Of a stretch of 64,000 nucleotides of DNA, positions 26,049 to 34,205 are shown piece after piece. The notes beneath the pieces are model-generated. The model was not told the origin of the DNA, searched no databases, and saw only the letters and a list, made by a program, of their open reading frames with translations. Source of the stretch: Sulfurospirillum sp. UBA2217 (GTDB lineage Bacteria > Campylobacterota > Campylobacteria > Campylobacterales > Sulfurospirillaceae); contig DCUJ01000009.1 of NCBI GenBank assembly GCA_002328495.1, positions 136,555 to 200,554 on the forward strand, read 5' to 3'. The translations under genes were made by a program, and so were the position numbers. Numbering within the stretch: position 1 is the stretch's first letter; each line of letters begins with the position of its first letter.

Positions 26049-27179
26049 CTATTTTGCCTCTTGGTTGATGACTTTATCAACGCTAACAGGTGCACCATTT
26101 TTGATTTTAAAGAAGTTATTGACGATGACCACATCCCCTTCTTTTAAACCACTTTCGATCACAAAGTCATTTTCACTGCTCTCTCCAACCTTCACAGGGC
26201 GTGTGGTAGCTTTGCCGTCTACTACGACAAAGACAACCGTACCTAGAGGATTTTGTAATACGGCTTTTTGAGGCACTTTAATGACATTGTTACGGGTTAA
26301 TCCTATGAGGTTTACCGTGACAAATTGGTTGGGCAGAAGCTCTTTGTTAGGGTTTTTAAACGTGGCTCTGGCTTTCAGTGAGCCTGTTTTGGCATTTAAA
26401 GAACTGTCTAAAAAATCAACCACACCTAACTCTTTGTAGGGCTGTTCTTTGATGCGCAATGAGGCTTTGAGCGTGCCATCGGTTGGGTGTGACCACTTGC
26501 CATTTTTGATGGCATATTTTTGTTTCATCACATCACTATCGGGGATAGAAAACTCTACATGTAAAGGGTCAATCTGGGTGATTTCAACCAGTGCGGTACC
26601 ATCCGTGACCAATGTTCCTACATCGACAAGTTTCATGCCAACAATACCATTTGTGGTGGCTTTAATCGTGGTGCGTTCTAAATTAATCGTAGCGGTTTGT
26701 AAGGAAGCTTTTGCTGCCATAAGAGAAGCTTTGGCACTTTCATGCGCGAAGTAAGCACTATCTTTTTCTTGTTCACTCGATGCACCATTGTCGTATAAGG
26801 ATTTGACACGCTCCCACTCTTTGAGTGTTTTTTGAAAGCTAATATCCCATGAAAGAACATTGGCTTTGGCTAGGCTGTGTGCCGCAACATAGCTATCGGA
26901 TTCGATGGTGTAAAGGGTGTCGCCTACTTTGACTTTATCGCCTTCGTTAAAAAACTTTTTTTCCAAAATACCATTGGCTCTGGCTTTGACCACAACACTT
27001 TGAGAACTGAGTGTTTTACCAGGATACGTAAATACAAGGTTTTCTTCTTGAGGTGCCGTGATCGTAAAAACATCAACCATAGGCGCTGGAGGGGCTTTTT
27101 TAGGCTCCTGTGCATGTAAAAAGGTGGAAAAAGAGATACATGCTAAGGTGCATATAAACACATGACGAAAGGGTACCAT
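26049..27179 (-). CDS. RND efflux periplasmic adaptor (MexA/AcrA-like)
   Basis: This 376-residue membrane fusion protein has a signal peptide (cleavage near LHAQEPKK). The first lipoyl half is VVVKARANGILEKKFFNEGDKVKVGDTLYTIE, followed by a helical hairpin (about residues 95-150), the second lipoyl half (ERTTIKATTNGIVGMKLVDVGTLV), a beta-barrel and a membrane-proximal domain. Full length is normal for AcrA/MexA. It is the first gene of the minus-strand efflux operon; a -10 TACAAT (27212-27217) lies upstream. No local TetR-type repressor is present. Confidence 0.93.
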   Translation of the reverse strand: MVPFRHVFICTLACISFSTFLHAQEPKKAPPAPMVDVFTITAPQEENLVFTYPGKTLSSQSVVVKARANGILEKKFFNEGDKVKVGDTLYTIESDSYVAAHSLAKANVLSWDISFQKTLKEWERVKSLYDNGASSEQEKDSAYFAHESAKASLMAAKASLQTATINLERTTIKATTNGIVGMKLVDVGTLVTDGTALVEITQIDPLHVEFSIPDSDVMKQKYAIKNGKWSHPTDGTLKASLRIKEQPYKELGVVDFLDSSLNAKTGSLKARATFKNPNKELLPNQFVTVNLIGLTRNNVIKVPQKAVLQNPLGTVVFVVVDGKATTRPVKVGESSENDFVIESGLKEGDVVIVNNFFKIKNGAPVSVDKVINQEAK

Positions 27180-27211
27180 AGAACATCCTTATGGAAAAAA
27201 TTATTTAAAAG

Positions 27212-27285
27212 ATTGTAGCATACGGAGTATTAATGATATGTGAATCATCACTTTAATAAAGTTTAATCATGGAAAATACTATAAT
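27212..27285. promoter_or_regulatory. Divergent promoter region between efflux operon and HD-GYP operon
   Basis: On the minus strand TGCTACAAT (-10 at 27212-27217) faces the adaptor gene. On the plus strand TATAAT at 27280-27285 precedes the HD-GYP operon, followed by AAAGGAG before its ATG. The 137-base gap is AT-rich with no gene. Confidence 0.55.
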
Positions 27286-27316
27286 ATAAACAGTATATTT
27301 TTAAAGGAGCTTCGAC

Positions 27317-28363
27317 ATGGATATTACGGGGATGCACGTTGTTTCTGTGGATGACAATCAAAGCAATCTTCTGATTATTGAAGCGTATGCCAAAGTACTC
27401 GGTCTTGAAGTGCACAGTTTTATCCGTCCGCATGAGGCACTCTCGTATATGCTAGAGAACCGTTGCGATATGTTGATTACGGATTATATGATGCCTGAAA
27501 TGAATGGTATCGAGTTAGTAAAAGCCTTTCGAAACTGTGATACCCAAACGCCTGTGGTTATGGTGACAGCGGTTGGGGATAATATTGCATTGCACATGGA
27601 AGCACTGGAAGTGGGTGTGACCGATTTTCTCTCAAAGCCCATCCATACTTCCATGTTTAAAGCCAGATTGACCAATCTTTTACACCTTAAAAAAGCGCAA
27701 CTCATTTTACAAGATCGTGCATTATTGCTTGAAGAAGAAGTCAACAAAGCAACCGCATCTTTAGTGGCACGAGAACATGAAACCTTGCAAATACTCGGCA
27801 AAACGGCTGAATTTAAAGACCCAGAAACTGGCGCGCATGTGGCACGCGTGGCATACTATTCAAAATTACTAGCAAAAGAGTTGGGACAAAATGAAAAATT
27901 TCAAGAGGTTATTTTTTACGCAGCACCTTTTCATGACATTGGTAAAGTAGGGATTCCCGACTCTCTTTTGCTTAAAGAAGGAAAGTTGAGTGAAGGTGAG
28001 TTTATGCTGATGAAGCAACATGCGAATATAGGCTATGAGATTTTGAAAACCTCTAAAAGTGAATATTTAAAAGCTGGAGCTATCATCGCGTTTAGTCACC
28101 ATGAAAAATTTAATGGTCTTGGCTATCCCAGTGGGCTTAAAGGCACAACGATTCCCCTTATGGGTCGTATCGTTGCCATCGCAGATGTGTTTGATGCACT
28201 CACTTCGCTTCGCCCCTACAAGCAACCGTGGAGTTTAGAGAAGGCGTTTGATTTTTTAGTTTCGGAGAAGGGGGGACATTTTGACCCTGAAATCGTCGAG
28301 TGTTTTTTAAATCAAAGGGATAAAGTACGTGCTATTTATAAGCAATTTCAAGGAGAAGAGTGA
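27317..28363 (+). CDS. Response regulator with HD-GYP phosphodiesterase domain
   Basis: This 348-residue protein has a receiver domain (residues 1-125, phospho-acceptor D56 in LITDYMMPEMNG), a short coiled coil and an HD-GYP domain. The HD pair is H206-D207 in FHDIGK, and the GYP loop is HHEKFNGLGYP (261-271). HD-GYP enzymes hydrolyse cyclic di-GMP; the metal-binding residues look intact, though the usual HHExxDG aspartate is N. It is followed by a binding lipoprotein and a hybrid kinase in one operon and is their likely output. Confidence 0.92.
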   Translation: MDITGMHVVSVDDNQSNLLIIEAYAKVLGLEVHSFIRPHEALSYMLENRCDMLITDYMMPEMNGIELVKAFRNCDTQTPVVMVTAVGDNIALHMEALEVGVTDFLSKPIHTSMFKARLTNLLHLKKAQLILQDRALLLEEEVNKATASLVAREHETLQILGKTAEFKDPETGAHVARVAYYSKLLAKELGQNEKFQEVIFYAAPFHDIGKVGIPDSLLLKEGKLSEGEFMLMKQHANIGYEILKTSKSEYLKAGAIIAFSHHEKFNGLGYPSGLKGTTIPLMGRIVAIADVFDALTSLRPYKQPWSLEKAFDFLVSEKGGHFDPEIVECFLNQRDKVRAIYKQFQGEE

Positions 28364-29184
28364 TGCGTTATTTCTTACATGTAATGATGGTTTGTTTCAT
28401 CTTTTTTGCAGGGTGTGGTGAGCCAAAAGAGACAAAGGGTTCAAAAGCACAAGAACAACCCGAATTGCTTTTTTATGTGGGCATAACGATGGTTAAACCC
28501 ATGACAGAGCTTGCCACACGTTTTGAGCGTAAAGAGGGTGTTAAAATCAAAATTTTGCAAGGCGGGTCTGAGGATTTGTACCAAAGTGCTAAAAATTCTA
28601 AGGCAGGGGATGTATATATGCCAGGTTCCCTCTCTTATCGTACAAAATACCTCAGCGAAGGTGTGATGGAAAACGATGCCGTTTTTATCGGCTATAATCG
28701 AGCTGCACTGATGGTACCTAAAGGCAATCCCAAAGGAGTCGAGGCCAATCTTAATGTGCTTTTGGATGAACGATATAAAACAGTGTTGTGCAATCCTGAG
28801 AGTGGCAGCATCGGCAATCAAACCAAAAAAATACTTACGAGTGCTGGTATTTACACCGAGGCTATGGCAAAGGCGGTCTACCTGACCACCGATTCACGCA
28901 ATCTGATTAAAGCCATTAAAGAAAAGGACGCGGATGTTATTTTAAATTGGCGCGCTACCGCATTTTGGGAAGGCAATAAAGAGATTGTCGATGTTTTAGA
29001 CCTTCCAGAAGCCGTTGCTCCCAAAAATATTTTGGTGTTGACCTTGTTGAAAAGTTCACGCCATCCTGACATCGTACGTCAATTTATGGCATATGCAAGA
29101 TCACAAGAGGGTAGAGAGGTGTTTCATGCGTATGGTTTTTTAAATGACGATGAATTAGCCACATTTGACACCTTAAGTTTTTAG
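28363..29184 (+). CDS. ModA-like periplasmic substrate-binding lipoprotein
   Basis: This protein has about 273 residues and a lipoprotein signal (FIFFAGCGE). It shows the type 2 periplasmic-binding fold of the ModA/oxyanion family: LLFYVGITMVKPMTELATRFERKEG at the start, DVYMPGS, NPESGSIGNQTKKIL in the hinge area and a C-terminal helix GREVFHAYGF. No ABC permease or ATPase is adjacent. Its place between an HD-GYP regulator and a membrane kinase suggests a ligand sensor for the kinase. The ligand (an oxyanion such as molybdate, tungstate, sulfate or selenate) is a guess. ATG 28363 overlaps the upstream stop as TGATG, with AAGGAG before it. Confidence 0.8.
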   Translation: MRYFLHVMMVCFIFFAGCGEPKETKGSKAQEQPELLFYVGITMVKPMTELATRFERKEGVKIKILQGGSEDLYQSAKNSKAGDVYMPGSLSYRTKYLSEGVMENDAVFIGYNRAALMVPKGNPKGVEANLNVLLDERYKTVLCNPESGSIGNQTKKILTSAGIYTEAMAKAVYLTTDSRNLIKAIKEKDADVILNWRATAFWEGNKEIVDVLDLPEAVAPKNILVLTLLKSSRHPDIVRQFMAYARSQEGREVFHAYGFLNDDELATFDTLSF

Positions 29185-29192
29185 GAATACGC

Positions 29193-31802
29193 GTGGTACA
29201 TAAAAATTATATTGTCAATTTAGGTGTTTTAATCGCTGTTTTTGTGGTTGGGTTTTTTTCATTGATGGGATTGCATCTTTATTTCGATGAATTTATCGAA
29301 GAAAAGTACGATGCAACCATACGCAATGAACAAGTCCGCTACCGCATCGGAGAGCATATTATCGCACACATTAGCGCTGTGGAATCACATTACTACAAAC
29401 TGGCAACGTTAGGTGCTCAAACGGGCATTGAGCGCATCCGTAGAGATATCTTCCAAGAGACACATGCCATTCGTAAACTCTTGGGTGTGTTACACAATGG
29501 CGGAAGTGTTGAAGTTCAAGTAGGGCTCAATTTACCCGACATTGATGCAATTAAAGAGGTTTTAACCTACCAGCGCGCCAACAACAAACAATTAAGTATG
29601 GAATTTATCGACCTTATTCCTAAAATTGCTTCACTTGAAACCAAAGTGGATGAATTGGCACGTTTTATTGAAGCGCGTGAATCGAAGGTTGATGGACACC
29701 AAACCGAACAAGAGATTGTTATTTTTCTCAAACAACTTCCGACACATTTTATTCGGATGAAAGAAAATGCGGGTCGTTTATTGTATGAGAGTCGCGAAGA
29801 GATGTTGGCAGTTAAAAAGCAGAGTGAGGAAGAGCAACGTTTTTATATGATATGGCAGTACATCATCACCTTTTCGGTTATGGGATTAATTGTTGTTTTG
29901 GGTGGTTTCTTAGCCAGAGGCATTTTGAAGACCAATAAAAACTTGCTTCAAAGCAATGAACACGCCAAAAGCCTTGCCATCAAAGCCCAAATGGCAGACC
30001 ATGCCAAATCACAGTTCTTAGCCAATATGAGTCATGAAATACGAACCCCACTCAATGGCATCATCGGGTTTTCCAATATTTTGACTCAAAGTGCCATCAC
30101 GCCTCAAAATAGGGAGTATGCGCGTATTATTTATGAAAATTCGCACGCTTTGTTGGATATCATCAATGATATTTTAGACCTCTCCAAAGTGGAGCAAGGC
30201 TCCATTGAATTGGTTAAAGAGCCTTTTGAGCTGATGGAAATCATGGAGCGTGTTGTCGAACTTTTCGCCATTAAAGCTAAAGAAAAATCCATACGATTTT
30301 ACTTTTACGCGTCCCCAACGATTCCTGAACTTTTGGTGGGAGACGCCGTACGCCTTCGCCAAGTGATCTCCAATCTTATCGGCAATGCCATTAAATTTAC
30401 ACCCAATGGAGGGAAAGTCAATTTTGAAATCAGGCAACGCGAGATAACGGACGAATCCATCACTCTACGGTTCAGTATTCAAGACAGTGGTATTGGCATA
30501 CAGCAGGAACAGAAAAAAAAGATTTTTGAACCTTTTACGCAAGCGGATGAGGGTATTTCTCGTAAGTTTGGGGGGACAGGTTTAGGACTTTCTATCTCTT
30601 GGGATATTATCCAAAAGATGGGTTCACGTATTGAATTGGACAGTGAATTGGGGTGTGGTAGTACATTTTTCTTTGATGTCACCTTGCCCATAGGCGAGTG
30701 TGTTTTACACCCTTCTAAAAAAGAGTTTCCCCACCGTTTTGCCATTCTTGGTAAACCCTCTGAGATGCCAGAATTGCTTGAAGTGTTGCAAGCGTATTTA
30801 TACAAATGGGGACATTTAAAAGCATGGAATTCTAAAGAAGAGGTCGAAGCACTCTTCTTTTACATAGGAACTGAAGGGATAGAAGCAACACTAAAAGCTT
30901 ACAAACAGCACTTTCCTCAAACGATTATTATTGGTCTTAGGGATGATTGTGTGAGTGAATTGCCTTTAGTTTTGGAGCCTTTGGTGGATCAGCTTTTAGA
31001 ATGCCCCTTGTATGGTTCTAAGATTTTTAATGCCATTGTCTCACTGTTTAAAGAAGAGGTACATACCCTTGCCGATGAAATACTCATAGCCCCTCTTAAT
31101 AAACACGTGCTTGTTGCAGAAGACAATCCTACCAATCGTCATCTTATGCAGGTCTATTTGAATAAATTAGGGGTTACATGTAAGATGGCGGAAAACGGTC
31201 AAGAGGCGGTTGCTCTGTTCCAACAAGAAGCTTTTGATGCGGTACTCATGGACATCAATATGCCCATCATGGATGGGATGGTCGCAACACAAGCGATTTT
31301 AGAGTATGAAAAAGAAACACAAGGTATGCACGTTCCTATCATGGCACTCACCGCCAATACCCTCAAAGGCGATAAAGAGCGTTATGTTGCGATGGGGATG
31401 GATGGGCATCTTTCTAAGCCTGTTGATTTTAGCGAATTGCGTTTGTTTTTAGAATCCTTACATGCCCTTAGCCCTGAAGAGAGTCAAGCACCTATGGCGG
31501 AGAAACAGATGCTTGATAAAGAAGGAATTGCTCAAAAAATGGGTTTAGATACGATGACGGTTGAGATGATTTTGGATAATTTTTTCTTGACGTTGGAGGA
31601 TGATTTACACACACTCGAAGAGGCATGTGCATCAAAAAATGCAGAAGCCATACGTCAAAGGGCTCACTATCTCAAGGGTGCTTGCGCCAACCTTTATCTT
31701 GAAGAAGCCGCGACATTGTTGGCAGAAATAGAAAATCAACCTTTAGAAAACGCAAGCAAAGTGAGCCGTGTGCGTGCTTACTTTGAGACCATTGCTAGAT
31801 AA
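29193..31802 (+). CDS. Hybrid sensor histidine kinase (HisKA-HATPase-REC-Hpt)
   Basis: This 869-residue membrane kinase has TM1 (about residues 8-28), a largely helical periplasmic domain of about 190 residues, TM2 (about 220-243), HisKA with H281 in FLANMSHEIRTPLNGI, and HATPase (NLIGNAIKFTPNGG, GTGLGLSIS). A degenerate receiver-like stretch may follow; then a REC domain with D687 (LMDINMP) and a C-terminal Hpt domain with H825 (HYLKGACANL). It forms a full phosphorelay able to pass phosphate to the HD-GYP regulator. GTG start at 29193 with AGGA before it. Confidence 0.9.
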   Translation: MVHKNYIVNLGVLIAVFVVGFFSLMGLHLYFDEFIEEKYDATIRNEQVRYRIGEHIIAHISAVESHYYKLATLGAQTGIERIRRDIFQETHAIRKLLGVLHNGGSVEVQVGLNLPDIDAIKEVLTYQRANNKQLSMEFIDLIPKIASLETKVDELARFIEARESKVDGHQTEQEIVIFLKQLPTHFIRMKENAGRLLYESREEMLAVKKQSEEEQRFYMIWQYIITFSVMGLIVVLGGFLARGILKTNKNLLQSNEHAKSLAIKAQMADHAKSQFLANMSHEIRTPLNGIIGFSNILTQSAITPQNREYARIIYENSHALLDIINDILDLSKVEQGSIELVKEPFELMEIMERVVELFAIKAKEKSIRFYFYASPTIPELLVGDAVRLRQVISNLIGNAIKFTPNGGKVNFEIRQREITDESITLRFSIQDSGIGIQQEQKKKIFEPFTQADEGISRKFGGTGLGLSISWDIIQKMGSRIELDSELGCGSTFFFDVTLPIGECVLHPSKKEFPHRFAILGKPSEMPELLEVLQAYLYKWGHLKAWNSKEEVEALFFYIGTEGIEATLKAYKQHFPQTIIIGLRDDCVSELPLVLEPLVDQLLECPLYGSKIFNAIVSLFKEEVHTLADEILIAPLNKHVLVAEDNPTNRHLMQVYLNKLGVTCKMAENGQEAVALFQQEAFDAVLMDINMPIMDGMVATQAILEYEKETQGMHVPIMALTANTLKGDKERYVAMGMDGHLSKPVDFSELRLFLESLHALSPEESQAPMAEKQMLDKEGIAQKMGLDTMTVEMILDNFFLTLEDDLHTLEEACASKNAEAIRQRAHYLKGACANLYLEEAATLLAEIENQPLENASKVSRVRAYFETIAR

Positions 31803-31903
31803 ATGAGCAAAACACTGAGAACTTTAGAAACAATATCGTTATATCTTTTACTTGCAAGACGGTTTTTTGATATAAAATAAGGTTTTTTCGTCATAGAGTG
31901 TGT

Positions 31904-31909
31904 TACAAT
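31904..31909 (+). promoter_or_regulatory. -10 element before the CetB-like/MCP pair
   Basis: TACAAT at 31904-31909 follows a T-rich stretch (GGTTTTTTCG) in the phylum's usual pattern. The flanking GTGTTACAATCAACAC is a short inverted repeat overlapping the -10, a possible operator. Confidence 0.4.
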
Positions 31910-31947
31910 CAACACATAAAGTGTGTTTCAACGTTACAGGAGTACCT

Positions 31948-32346
31948 ATGCAATTCAACAATAATGAGATACTTTTAGATGAAAAGTCTATGTTGGTATC
32001 TGAAACAGATGCCAAAGGCGTGATTGTGTATGCGGATGAATCTTTTGTCAAGTACTCAGAGTATTCGCTGGATGAACTGATTGGAAAAAATCACAATATT
32101 ATTCGTCATTCTGATATGCCTCGTGCAGCCTTTAAAGAGCTTTGGAGTACGGTAAAAAGTGGTAACGTATGGCAAGGATTTGTGAAAAATCGTACTAAAA
32201 GCGGAAAATTTTATTGGGTATATGCCACGATATTTCCTTTTGGAAAAGACCATTACCTCTCTGTTCGTAAAATGGCAACGAAAGAGGAGATTGCAAAATA
32301 CGAAACACTCTATCAACAGATGCGTTTAGGAGAGAGGGCATTATGA
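31948..32346 (+). CDS. PAS-domain energy taxis protein, CetB/Aer-like
   Basis: This 132-residue single PAS domain resembles the FAD-binding PAS of Aer and of CetB of C. jejuni: SETDAKGVIVYADESFVKYSEYSLDELIGKNHNIIRHSDMP, then WQGFVKNRTKSGKFYWVYATIFP. Such proteins sense redox state through FAD and signal to a partner chemoreceptor. ATG 31948 is chosen with AGGAG nine bases upstream. The stop overlaps the chemoreceptor start as ATGA, matching a two-gene CetA/CetB-type arrangement. Confidence 0.82.
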   Translation: MQFNNNEILLDEKSMLVSETDAKGVIVYADESFVKYSEYSLDELIGKNHNIIRHSDMPRAAFKELWSTVKSGNVWQGFVKNRTKSGKFYWVYATIFPFGKDHYLSVRKMATKEEIAKYETLYQQMRLGERAL

Positions 32347-34052
32347 AGCATTTAAGCATTCAATTTAAAATTACAGCACTTTTGTTTGCCTCACTCATTT
32401 TAAGTGCGATTATCTCAACAAGTGTGGTGGTATTTTTATCGCAAAGTGATGCACAAAACCGTTTAGAAAATATGCGAAAACTCATGGAAAATGAAAAAAT
32501 CAATGCGTTAAGTGAAAAAGTAGAGATTGGTAAAAAAATCATTATCTCTTTTTATGAGCGTGCCCAAACAGAGATAGCAGAGGGTAGTAGCAAAGAAGAA
32601 GCGACCAAAAGCAATCAAGCCAAAGCCAAAGATGCCATTAAAAAGATTCGTTTTGGGAGTGATGGTTACTTTTGGATTAATGATTTTACACCACGCATGG
32701 TAATGCATCCGACCAATCCAGCCTTAGAGGGGAAAGATTTGTCTCAAGCCAAAGACCCCAACGGTAAGTTTTTATTCAATGAATTTGTCAAAGTAGCGCG
32801 CAACGAGGGAAGAGGCGTCGTGGACTACATGTGGCCCAAACCTGGATTTGAAAAGCCACAACCTAAAATTTCTTACGTCGAAGCATTTAAAGAGTGGGAT
32901 TGGATTATAGGAACAGGCATTTATGCCGATGATATCGACGCGCTTTTAGCTAAAGAGAAGATAAAATCTGATGAAGCCATCAATGCATTGGTTTTAAACA
33001 ATGGTCTTATTTCTGTCGTGATTGTTCTTTTGTTCGCTATCGTATCTATTTTGGTGAGCAAGCGCCTTATTGGGGATCGTATGGTGAAACTAAAAGGTTA
33101 CATTGAAGATTTTGGTTTGTACGTTACGAACAAAAAAAACTTAATAGATTACCGACTTAAAGATGATGCCACGGATGAGATAGGTTCAACCATTGCCGTT
33201 ATTGATAAAACCTTTAAAGAGTTTGAAGCGTTACGTTTGGATGATATACGGGTTGTAGGAGAAGTACTCATTATTTGTTCTAAAATGTCCAATGGCTATA
33301 TGAATAATAAAACCTCTTATGTCTCAAGCAATTTTCTTACCAATCGTCTTTCTCATGAAATTGATGCGATGATTGCAAAGGTGAATGAAGTGATACACGC
33401 GACACTGCTTTCACTTAAAAATTTTCAAGAAGGCGATTTCACGCATCCTATTGGTATTCAAACGCAAGGTGAACTCAAGGGGCTTGTGGAGGGCGTTAAT
33501 GCTTTGGGTGCTTCTCTTGCATCGATGATACGGGAAAACAGTCATCAAAGTGAAGCAATTCATCAAAATGCCAAACGACTCTCTGAATCGATTACGACCA
33601 TTAAAAATGAGCCTTTAAAAGATTTGGGAACAATCGTACGCGATACCACGATGTCGATGCAAGGTATGGGGCAGACCCAACAACATCTTGCCGATACCCT
33701 AAATACGCTCACCCAAAATGCGAGAGAAGCCAATGATATTTTAAACATCATTGGTGATATCGCCGATCAAACTAATCTTTTAGCACTCAATGCAGCCATC
33801 GAAGCAGCACGCGCTGGAGAGCATGGACGTGGGTTTGCTGTTGTAGCGGATAATATTCGTGAACTGGCCGACAAGACAAGCAAGTCACTCGCCCAAATCA
33901 AAGCCACTATCGGGCTTATCGTCAACAGCATTGTGGACAGTTCAGGGAAAATGAGTGCCAATGCCAAAGAGATGCACGAACTCACCCATGATGTGGAAAC
34001 CATTCAAGAAAAGACCTCAGACATTGTGGCGATTATGGATAAGCTAAATTAG
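32343..34052 (+). CDS. Methyl-accepting chemotaxis protein with Cache sensor
   Basis: This 569-residue chemoreceptor has TM1 (about residues 12-34), a periplasmic single-Cache domain with GSDGYFWINDFTPRMVMHPTNPALEGKDL and EWDWIIGTGIYADDID, TM2 (about 217-240), a HAMP-like linker and the signalling hairpin DQTNLLALNAAIEAARAGEHGRGFAVVAD. The C-terminal coiled coil after the hairpin is short. Cache domains of this type usually bind small carboxylates. Being ATGA-coupled to a cytoplasmic PAS protein, it may integrate an external ligand with redox state. Confidence 0.9.
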   Translation: MKHLSIQFKITALLFASLILSAIISTSVVVFLSQSDAQNRLENMRKLMENEKINALSEKVEIGKKIIISFYERAQTEIAEGSSKEEATKSNQAKAKDAIKKIRFGSDGYFWINDFTPRMVMHPTNPALEGKDLSQAKDPNGKFLFNEFVKVARNEGRGVVDYMWPKPGFEKPQPKISYVEAFKEWDWIIGTGIYADDIDALLAKEKIKSDEAINALVLNNGLISVVIVLLFAIVSILVSKRLIGDRMVKLKGYIEDFGLYVTNKKNLIDYRLKDDATDEIGSTIAVIDKTFKEFEALRLDDIRVVGEVLIICSKMSNGYMNNKTSYVSSNFLTNRLSHEIDAMIAKVNEVIHATLLSLKNFQEGDFTHPIGIQTQGELKGLVEGVNALGASLASMIRENSHQSEAIHQNAKRLSESITTIKNEPLKDLGTIVRDTTMSMQGMGQTQQHLADTLNTLTQNAREANDILNIIGDIADQTNLLALNAAIEAARAGEHGRGFAVVADNIRELADKTSKSLAQIKATIGLIVNSIVDSSGKMSANAKEMHELTHDVETIQEKTSDIVAIMDKLN

Positions 34053-34117
34053 AGTGAAGGCATCCAAGATGTATGGGCTTTGCACCAAAAAAACTTAGTA
34101 TAAATAGGAAAAATTCT

Positions 34118-34151
34118 CTTTACATGTAAGGAAAAATCCTTACATGTAAAG
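34118..34151. terminator. 15-bp hairpin from two inverted TTACATGTAA copies
   Basis: CTTTACATGTAAGGA (34118-34132) pairs perfectly with TCCTTACATGTAAAG (34137-34151) around AAAA. Each arm contains one exact palindrome copy. It lies between the chemoreceptor and dnaE and is the likely end of the chemoreceptor transcript. Confidence 0.75.
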
Positions 34152-34205
34152 CCTCTTGAAGCCTCTTTTAGGTAGACTATTTAAAATCAAATTAATTGAG
34201 ACAGC

